A DNA stretch of 7,412 nt from contig JAEWMM010000109.1 of assembly GCA_023457175.1 (NCBI GenBank), positions 1-7,412 on the forward strand, read 5' to 3'. The translations under genes and the position numbers were made by a program. The stretch comes from Bacillota bacterium (GTDB lineage Bacteria > Bacillota > Clostridia > Oscillospirales > Ruminococcaceae). Positions within the stretch are counted from its first letter, which is position 1, and every line of letters begins with the position of its first letter. The notes under the pieces were generated by a model. It searched no databases and had not been told where the DNA came from. It worked only from the letters and a program-made list of their open reading frames with translations. Below, piece after piece: positions 1-4,104 of this stretch.

Positions 1-754
1 GGACATAGTCAAGCGTGCGGAGGACGACGGCTTTATATAACGGCCTTGCGGTCATCCGGTATGCCTCAAGATAGGCTAACGCCAGCAGCGCGTTATCGTA
101 GAGCATCTTTTCAAAATGCGGCACCAACCATTTTTCATCGGTGGAATAGCGCGAAAATCCGCCGCCGACATGGTCAAAAAGACCTCCCCGGTACATCTGA
201 GAGAGCGTGTGCAGCGCCATCTCCTGAGCATCTTTTTCCCCCTCCAGCTCTGAATAGCGCAGCAGGAACAGAAGGTTATGCGCCGTCGGGAACTTAGGCG
301 CCGAGCCGAATCCGCCCCAACGGCTGTCATAACCGCGTTTAAACTGCTCAAAAGCGCGGGCCAGCAGCGCCTTATCGGGACTGCCGGGCAACGCGTCCCG
401 CTCCTGGGCCTGTAGTAAAGAAACAATTTGCTCGCTCGACGTCAACAACGCCTCCCGTCCGGTATGCCACTGCCGCGTAACAGCGGCAAGCAGATCTAAA
501 AGGCCCGGCGTGCCGTACCGGCTGCGCTTGGGCAGGTAGGTACCGGCCCAAAACGGCTTTTGCTCAGGCGTCAGCACTACAGTCAGCGGCCAGCCGCCTG
601 AACCGGTGAGTGCTTGGCATACAGCCATATACACCGCGTCGACGTCGGGGCGCTCCTCGCGGTCGACCTTGATGCAGACAAAGTCGCGGTTGAGCGCCGC
701 CGCAACCTCAACATCCTCAAACGATTCATGTGCCATAACATGGCACCAGTGACA

Positions 755-778
755 AACTGATTATTGCAACCAACGCTA
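755..778 (-). other. In-frame insertion with two stop codons at the yyaL CxxC site
   Basis: On the minus strand, 24 nt (TAG CGT TGG TTG CAA TAA TCA GTT) lie between the IGYS codons and the CHWCH codons. Homologues have one residue there, so about 21 nt are extra. If TCA GTT is original, the extra part is the 18 nt from TAG to TAA with one serine codon duplicated. Frame is kept but two stops are introduced. One end touches the inverted repeat that starts at 780. I see no source for the inserted bases elsewhere in the window. Confidence 0.75.
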
Positions 779-779
779 G

Positions 780-924
780 GAGTACCCAATGCTTAGAAAG
801 ATGGGCTTATCTTCTTCTCTCGCCTTGTCAAAGGCCTCTTGACACCACGGATACCAATTTACAGGATTGTATACATGCTGTAAAAGATAAGGGCTCTTTT
901 CGTTCGCTAAGCGATTGGGTACTC
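780..924. repeat. 17/18-nt inverted repeat bounding a 145-bp segment
   Basis: GAGTACCCAATGCTTAG at 780-796 matches, inverted, GAGTACCCAATCGCTTAG read from 924 to 907. The only difference is one extra C. The arms enclose 110 bp and lie inside the 5' part of yyaL, where they encode the conserved RVPNRLA and LSIGYS stretches. The left arm ends where the stop-containing insertion begins. The repeat may be a true recombination or invertible segment, a template-switch product, or a coincidence of coding sequence. Confidence 0.7.
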
Positions 925-991
925 TATTTGAGTGAGTCATGTTATCACGCTCCTTTCATCAAGTACTTTTTAAACCATAAGTGCAAGCGAG

Positions 992-1000
992 TGGTATAAT
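992..1000 (+). promoter_or_regulatory. Possible extended -10 promoter
   Basis: TGGTATAAT matches the extended -10 pattern TGnTATAAT exactly. No good -35 lies 16-18 nt upstream, which extended -10 promoters tolerate. It would fire rightward into the hairpin-rich region, where no gene is seen, toward the hairpin at 1352-1378. AT-rich intergenic DNA gives such matches by chance, so support is weak. Confidence 0.25.
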
Positions 1001-1056
1001 TTTTGCGCCAACAGGCGGTTGCTCCGTTAAGGGGCGAGCCATTGCGCATCCTCTCC

Positions 1057-1086
1057 GGTATAATAGCCGTTTGCGGCTATTATACC
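1057..1086. repeat. Perfect 13-bp inverted repeat (hairpin)
   Basis: GGTATAATAGCCG (1057-1069) pairs perfectly with CGGCTATTATACC (1074-1086) around the loop TTTG. Neither strand has a long T-run directly after the stem, so it is not a textbook terminator. It could be an operator, part of a structured RNA, or the end of a transcript coming from either side. Confidence 0.8.
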
Positions 1087-1093
1087 CTAAAAT

Positions 1094-1130
1094 TAAACGG
1101 ATACTACTTTATACCAGCAGTATCCGTTTA
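1094..1130. repeat. Perfect 12-bp inverted repeat with 13-nt loop
   Basis: TAAACGGATACT (1094-1105) pairs with AGTATCCGTTTA (1119-1130). On the minus strand the stem is followed by ATTTTAG, so it could act as a weak downstream terminator for the chemoreceptor-like transcript. It lies 7 bp from the hairpin at 1057-1086, which suggests the pair works together. Confidence 0.7.
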
Positions 1131-1245
1131 TATTTATCTATCGTCTTTCGGTTTAACATGTTAAACACATTTATCATATCCTTTCATAGCAGTTGTTATT
1201 TTTAATGCGTATATCAAGTCGCCTCGGTCTGAAGTAATGCCCATT

Positions 1246-1290
1246 AAACCCCTCATTGCTGCCCTGCATGACAGATCGGTTAAGGGGTTT
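1246..1290. repeat. 8-bp inverted repeat with 29-nt loop
   Basis: AAACCCCT (1246-1253) pairs with AGGGGTTT (1283-1290). The loop is long, so stability alone is weak evidence. Its right arm overlaps a CRISPR-repeat-like 32-mer at 1287-1318. Confidence 0.4.
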
Positions 1291-1351
1291 CAATCGCCCT
1301 ATGCGGGGCTTTTACAACCGGCACAGTTAAGCTCCGCTGGACGCGCTGCGA

Positions 1352-1385
1352 AGGAGCAAACCAATTCAGTTTGCTCCTCTTTTTG
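1352..1385 (+). terminator. Intrinsic terminator-like hairpin, oriented rightward
   Basis: AGGAGCAAAC (1352-1361) pairs perfectly with GTTTGCTCCT (1369-1378) around a 7-nt loop and is followed by CTTTTTG on the plus strand. The chemoreceptor-like gene reads the other way, and its TGA (1368-1366) sits in the loop. For that gene the hairpin lacks a T-run and would mainly form a 3'-end structure. As a terminator it suits plus-strand transcription coming from the gene-free region. Confidence 0.6.
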
Positions 1386-2448
1386 CCATATCTATAAGTT
1401 TTTGCCCAACTTCTCTTAGCTTTTCAAGCATTCTTGTCATTTCCTGAGTTGCTTTTGCCTGCTCCTGTATAATAATATTCTCTTGCTCTACGTTTTCCAT
1501 TACAGACTTAACAGAAACATGAAAATTGCTGAGCATCGTATTAATTTTTTGGGCATTCTTCTTGCTTTCATCCGCCAGTCTACGTACTTCTCCGGCCACA
1601 ACCGAAAAGCCTCTCCCATATTCACCGCATCGCGCCGCTTCTATGGAAGCGTTCAAGCCGAGTAAATTGGTTTGGTCGGCCACGCGTCTCATGATATTAA
1701 GTATCTCGCTGGTATTATTGACCTCTTTAAAAACCGCTCTCGAAATATCGGCGGTCTCATGGCTGGTATCCGCAAGCTCGTGGGAAGAGGTTGCGAACTC
1801 TTCAACATACGCTGCGGCTTGCTCTATAGCATCATATAATACTTTGGAACACTGGAAAATTTCTTCCGTCTTTTCCATTTCCTTGATGCGTTCGTTCTTC
1901 TGTGACTTTGCGATAATAGCCGCCTCTTCTATTGCCCGCTTAATTGATATGAATCCCGACTCCAACATTTCAGATTTCATACCGTTTTTTTCAGCAACAC
2001 TAAAGGCGTTTCGCCCGCCTATAATGCCTTCTATTCCGGCTTGAGCCAACTGCCTTATTAATTTATCCAGTCCTTCCATTTCGCATGGCCGGAATAGAAT
2101 GTGAGCGTCATTAATTTTAAAATCGTGCGTTTCTTTACCTATCAGTTTTGGGTCTGCAACGATTGCAACTTTATTTATTCCGGAATTTGAAAGATCCTGT
2201 ACGAGCTTCAAAATCTCATCTATCGTAGGCTTGACTGCCATTACTGTTTTTCCTGTAATCTGCTGCAAAACTTCAGCGGTTTTACCTCGGCTGATATAAA
2301 CTTCAATATCAGGATAATTCGGGACTACGTCCTTGACATCCTTTTGACTGCATACTTCTATATGAATATTCATTCCCAATTCTGCCGAGGCCTGAGCCGC
2401 CATATCAGCCATACCTTTAGATAATGCCACAAAAAGTATAGGATCCAT
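1366..2448 (-). CDS. Soluble chemoreceptor-like protein: PrpR_N-like sensor plus MCP signalling domain
   Basis: This 360-residue protein has no membrane segment. Residues 1-185 resemble the PrpR N-terminal sensor fold: MDPILFVALSKGM at the start, DIEVYISRGKTAE (about 48-59), then a second half-domain including GIEGIIGG (about 138-145). A coiled-coil region follows (about 185-258). The MCP hairpin tip (about 259-292) has the canonical QTNLLGLNASIEAA, GRGFSVV and EVRRLA blocks. Each signalling arm is about 65-70 residues, shorter than in large receptors. The likely role is a cytoplasmic sensor relaying a small-molecule signal to CheA/CheW; the ligand is unknown. I start it at ATG 2448-2446, behind GAAAGGTG with 6-nt spacing and matching the usual start of the sensor domain. 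A TTG 48 nt upstream lacks a ribosome-binding site. It has no obvious operon partner, and its bases are more AT-rich than the genes to the right. Confidence 0.85.
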   Translation of the reverse strand: MDPILFVALSKGMADMAAQASAELGMNIHIEVCSQKDVKDVVPNYPDIEVYISRGKTAEVLQQITGKTVMAVKPTIDEILKLVQDLSNSGINKVAIVADPKLIGKETHDFKINDAHILFRPCEMEGLDKLIRQLAQAGIEGIIGGRNAFSVAEKNGMKSEMLESGFISIKRAIEEAAIIAKSQKNERIKEMEKTEEIFQCSKVLYDAIEQAAAYVEEFATSSHELADTSHETADISRAVFKEVNNTSEILNIMRRVADQTNLLGLNASIEAARCGEYGRGFSVVAGEVRRLADESKKNAQKINTMLSNFHVSVKSVMENVEQENIIIQEQAKATQEMTRMLEKLREVGQKLIDMAKRGAN

Positions 2449-2774
2449 ACTGTTCACCTTTCCTTCTTCAAAGTATAAAACCGCCATATTCGACAAATTT
2501 CCATATATTTTCCCCGCTCAACTCTAACATATTATCCTTTTCTTTGCAAGGACATCCACAAATTACTCCTTTTTTTATTATAAATCCCTAAATTCAGCTA
2601 TTTATTATGCTTCATAATTCCTTTAATACAGCCGCATATATAAGCATATCCGGTCGCCGTTAAGCCGAATAGAGTTGAATTTTATAGCGGCGGCGCAGCA
2701 TCTTAGGCAAATTAAAACCGAGATTTAAATATACTGTTCATGCGCATTTAATGCGATTCATAGGCGCTTGCAAA
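2449..2774. other. AT-rich intergenic region between divergent genes
   Basis: No supported gene. It separates the leftward chemoreceptor-like gene from the rightward ferredoxin operon. A possible leftward promoter is TTGCAA (2548-2543) and TAGAGT (2525-2520) with 17-nt spacing, each matching four of six consensus bases. An 11-codon frame (2559-2524, minus) has a good ribosome-binding site but no other support. A short palindrome lies at 2743-2755. Confidence 0.5.
2743..2755. promoter_or_regulatory. Palindrome upstream of ferredoxin promoter, possible operator
   Basis: CGCATT-T-AATGCG is a perfect 6-bp inverted repeat around one T, centred about 74 nt before the predicted transcription start of the ferredoxin operon. 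It could be a second regulator site. No copy was found before the thioredoxin promoter, so it is not part of the shared signal. Confidence 0.3.
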
Positions 2775-2816
2775 TGTGATTGAGTTACGGACATCAGCTT
2801 TTGTGCCTGTTATAAT
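2775..2816 (+). promoter_or_regulatory. Ferredoxin-operon promoter with Crp/Fnr-type activator box
   Basis: The box TGTGATTGAGTTAC (2775-2788) is followed by a weak -35 (CGGACA, 2788-2793), a 17-nt spacer and a perfect -10 TATAAT (2811-2816). The predicted start near 2823 puts the box centre near -41, the class II activator position overlapping the -35. The same 14 nt recur at 3650-3663, at the same distance from a -10. Activation by the Crp/Fnr protein at 6694-7371 is inferred. Confidence 0.75.
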
Positions 2817-2837
2817 ACCATTACATTAAAGGGGGTC

Positions 2838-3044
2838 ATGCGATTGAACAGGGCAAGAAAGAAGGCGGTCGTAGATCAAACCGCCTGTGTCGCCTGCGGC
2901 TGCTGCACTGCTGTATGTCCGCTTGAGGCGGTCGGCATTTTTAAAGGCAGCTTTGCCGTAATAGACGAAAGCAAGTGCGTCGGCTGCGGCAAATGCGCCC
3001 GGGCCTGTCCGGCCTCGGTCATCAAAATGGAGGTGCGGGCATGA
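2838..3044 (+). CDS. Small 2[4Fe-4S] ferredoxin
   Basis: The product is 68 residues with two complete CxxCxxCxxxCP motifs: C17, C20, C23, C27 and C47, C50, C53, C57. This is the bacterial (clostridial-type) ferredoxin layout carrying two low-potential [4Fe-4S] clusters for one-electron transfer in the cytoplasm. An extra C22 sits beside the first motif. The basic N-terminus (RLNRARKK) is a short addition to the usual 55-60 residues. AAAGGGGG (2828-2835) lies only 2 nt before the ATG but 8 nt before TTG at 2844, so the true start may be TTG (66 residues). Its stop overlaps the next gene's ATG (ATGA), implying translational coupling and a working pair with the membrane protein. It probably replaces the C-terminal ferredoxin domain that NapH-type proteins usually carry. 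Confidence 0.9.
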   Translation: MRLNRARKKAVVDQTACVACGCCTAVCPLEAVGIFKGSFAVIDESKCVGCGKCARACPASVIKMEVRA

Positions 3045-3637
3045 AGGATACGCAAAAGCGCTGGTATCACTACCTGTGGATACTTTCAGCCGTGTACATT
3101 GTGATGGGCTTCGTCAATATCTTGTTCGCCTGGGCGGGCCTGCTGTGCTTTTTTATTCCGCTGGGCATTGCATTTGCAACAGGACACAAAAGCTATTGCA
3201 ACAAATATTGCGGACGGGGGCAGCTCTTTGACCTGCTCGGTAACCGGCTCGGCTTTTCGCGCAACAAAGATATGCCGGCGTGGATGAGAAGCGGCTATTT
3301 CCGCTACGGCTTTCTGGCCTTTTTTATGGCGATGTTCCTGAATATGCTAAGCGTTACCTGGCTGGTCTTTTCGGGTGCGGGCAGCCTGCGTCAGGTGGTA
3401 ACGCTGCTGTGGCGCATCCGGCTGCCATGGCATTGGGCGTATACCGCGCCTGTAGCGCCATGGGTGGCGCAATTCGCGTTCGGGTTTTATAGCCTTATGC
3501 TCACATCAACGGTTCTGGGGCTGGTCACCATGCTGGCATATAAGCCGCGTTCGTGGTGTGTCTACTGCCCGATGGGCACCATGACCCAGATGATCTGTAA
3601 AGCAAAATGCCAAAGTGATATCACACCGCAGCCTTAA
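3041..3637 (+). CDS. NapH-like membrane protein with cysteine-cluster motifs
   Basis: This 198-residue protein has about four hydrophobic segments (roughly 11-30, 31-47, 89-110 and 141-166). It carries two cytosolic-type cysteine motifs after membrane segments: C53-x3-C57-GRGQLFDLLG, and C173-x2-C176-PMGTMTQMIC186 followed by C190. These resemble the Fer4_5 motifs of NapH, NosR and YccM proteins, which pass electrons between quinol or ferredoxin and partners at the membrane. The terminal ferredoxin domain of those proteins is absent and is instead the separate upstream gene. I start at ATG 3041, four bases overlapping the ferredoxin stop and 7 nt after GGAGG (3029-3033); upstream in-frame starts would lie inside the ferredoxin. 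No terminator follows, but the next gene has its own promoter. The true electron acceptor is unknown. Thioredoxin or the reductase fusion downstream are candidates only by context. Confidence 0.8.
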   Translation: MKDTQKRWYHYLWILSAVYIVMGFVNILFAWAGLLCFFIPLGIAFATGHKSYCNKYCGRGQLFDLLGNRLGFSRNKDMPAWMRSGYFRYGFLAFFMAMFLNMLSVTWLVFSGAGSLRQVVTLLWRIRLPWHWAYTAPVAPWVAQFAFGFYSLMLTSTVLGLVTMLAYKPRSWCVYCPMGTMTQMICKAKCQSDITPQP

Positions 3638-3649
3638 ACCCATTTGTTT

Positions 3650-3691
3650 TGTGATTGAGTTACAGAACTTCGCAGACAAAACCGATATTAT
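3650..3691 (+). promoter_or_regulatory. Thioredoxin-operon promoter with the same activator box
   Basis: TGTGATTGAGTTAC (3650-3663) is identical to the box at 2775-2788. Its -10 (TATTAT, 3686-3691) starts 36 nt from the start of the box, exactly as in the first promoter. The -35 position (CAGAAC) is poor, as expected for an activator-dependent promoter. The predicted start is near 3698, giving a leader of about 29 nt with AAAAGGAG at 3711-3718. Confidence 0.75.
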
Positions 3692-3726
3692 AAGCTTAAA
3701 AACAACCGATAAAAGGAGCGATCATC

Positions 3727-4038
3727 ATGGCAGTCTTAAAGATAACCAAAGAAAATTTTAATTCTGAAGTGCTTGAGTCCGACAAGCCGGTACTTATTGA
3801 TTTCTGGGCGTCCTGGTGCGGCCCGTGCAGAATGCTTTCTCCGGTCGTGGATGAAATCGCCCAAGAGACCGACTCGGCAAAGGTCTGCAAGATCAATGTC
3901 GACGAGCAGCCCGAGCTGGCACGCCAGTTTCAGGTGATGAGCATACCGACGCTGATCATAGTCAAGGACGGCAAGGTGGTCAATCAGTCGGTTGGCGTCA
4001 AACCCAAAGCCTCTATTTTAAGCATGCTGAATGTTTAA
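3727..4038 (+). CDS. trxA: Thioredoxin
   Basis: The product is 103 residues, the normal length of a free cytoplasmic thioredoxin. It shows the WCGPC active site (C31, C34), the buried D25-F-W-A-S stretch, the cis-proline motif SIPT (P74), and a typical DGKVV turn with G90 in the last strand. It reduces protein disulfides and persulfides and needs a thioredoxin reductase or other electron donor, which is not in this window. C54 is an extra cysteine outside the active site. The start is ATG 3727, 8 nt after AAAAGGAG. It is followed after 66 nt by the sulfur-enzyme fusion, and no separate promoter is visible between them. A thioredoxin beside rhodanese, TusA and DsrE domains suggests it helps release or reduce protein-bound persulfide; that is inferred. 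Confidence 0.95.
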   Translation: MAVLKITKENFNSEVLESDKPVLIDFWASWCGPCRMLSPVVDEIAQETDSAKVCKINVDEQPELARQFQVMSIPTLIIVKDGKVVNQSVGVKPKASILSMLNV

Positions 4039-4042
4039 AAAT

Positions 4043-4077
4043 AAACAGCGGGAGGAAAAGCCTTTCTCTCGCTGTTT
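4043..4077 (+). other. Intercistronic hairpin between thioredoxin and reductase fusion
   Basis: AAACAGCGGGAG (4043-4054) pairs with CTCTCGCTGTTT (4066-4077), 12 bp with one G-U pair, around an 11-nt loop. The stem ends in TTT but no longer T-run follows, so termination would be partial at best. It may act as an attenuator or processing site that makes thioredoxin mRNA more abundant than the long downstream message. Confidence 0.6.
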
Positions 4078-4104
4078 GTCGGTTGAAAGGAGATTTGCAG
4101 CAGA

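Larger units (their letters stand above)
1..940 (-). pseudogene. yyaL: Disrupted YyaL/DUF255 thioredoxin-like protein, 5' half (3' end beyond window)
   Basis: The gene starts at ATG 940-938 behind AAAGGAG and reads 54 family-typical codons: [23 protein letters not shown], and [11 protein letters not shown] at the end. It then hits TAG (778-776) and TAA (763-761). In the same frame the family resumes with CHWCHVMAHESFEDVEV (754 onward), then KVDREERPDVD, GSGGWPL, GGFGSAPKFP and GGGFSRYSTDEKW, and runs open to the left edge (about 251 more codons). The family has an N-terminal thioredoxin-like domain followed by a glycosidase-like (alpha/alpha)6 region; its role is poorly defined. Removing about 21 bases (755-778 reduced to one codon) would restore a normal IGYS-x-CHWCH reading frame. 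The two parts cannot make one protein as written, and the second part has no obvious ribosome-binding site before its first ATG (736-734). It could be a real pseudogene, a recombination scar or an assembly error. The family call is firm; the cause of the break is open. Confidence 0.85.
941..1365. other. Gene-free, hairpin-rich intergenic region
   Basis: No convincing coding region lies between the start of yyaL and the stop of the chemoreceptor-like gene. Both genes are on the minus strand, so this stretch holds the yyaL leader and promoter and the chemoreceptor 3' region. It contains two strong hairpins, a longer inverted repeat, an extended -10 element on the plus strand, one CRISPR-repeat-like 32-mer and a terminator-like hairpin at its right end; the main ones are listed separately. 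The yyaL promoter is not clear: TTGCAC (986-981) could be a -35, but no good -10 sits 17 nt from it. The short open frames here show no codon or motif support. Confidence 0.6.

Noticed and set aside
76..426. 116-residue minus-strand open frame in another phase
   Set aside because: It is overlapped by the family-like yyaL frame, which carries the conserved motifs; this phase has none.
780..924. Miniature transposable element in yyaL
   Set aside because: The enclosed sequence is itself yyaL coding sequence in the correct frame, so it is not an inserted element despite its inverted-repeat ends.
1287..1318. CRISPR array
   Set aside because: Only one repeat-like unit is present, with no second copy or spacer pattern, so it is reported as a finding and not annotated as an array.
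1526..2044. 172-residue plus-strand open frame opposite the chemoreceptor-like gene
   Set aside because: It is the antisense shadow of the conserved MCP region, with no ribosome-binding site or recognisable family.
2975..3040. Upstream in-frame start for the membrane protein
   Set aside because: It would add 22 residues encoded inside the ferredoxin gene; the ATG at 3041 has a ribosome-binding site and the ATGA coupling.
3615..3624. Perfect palindrome GTGATATCAC as a regulator site
   Set aside because: It lies inside the last codons of the membrane protein gene, is short, and its half-sites are too close for a Crp/Fnr dimer; probably chance.
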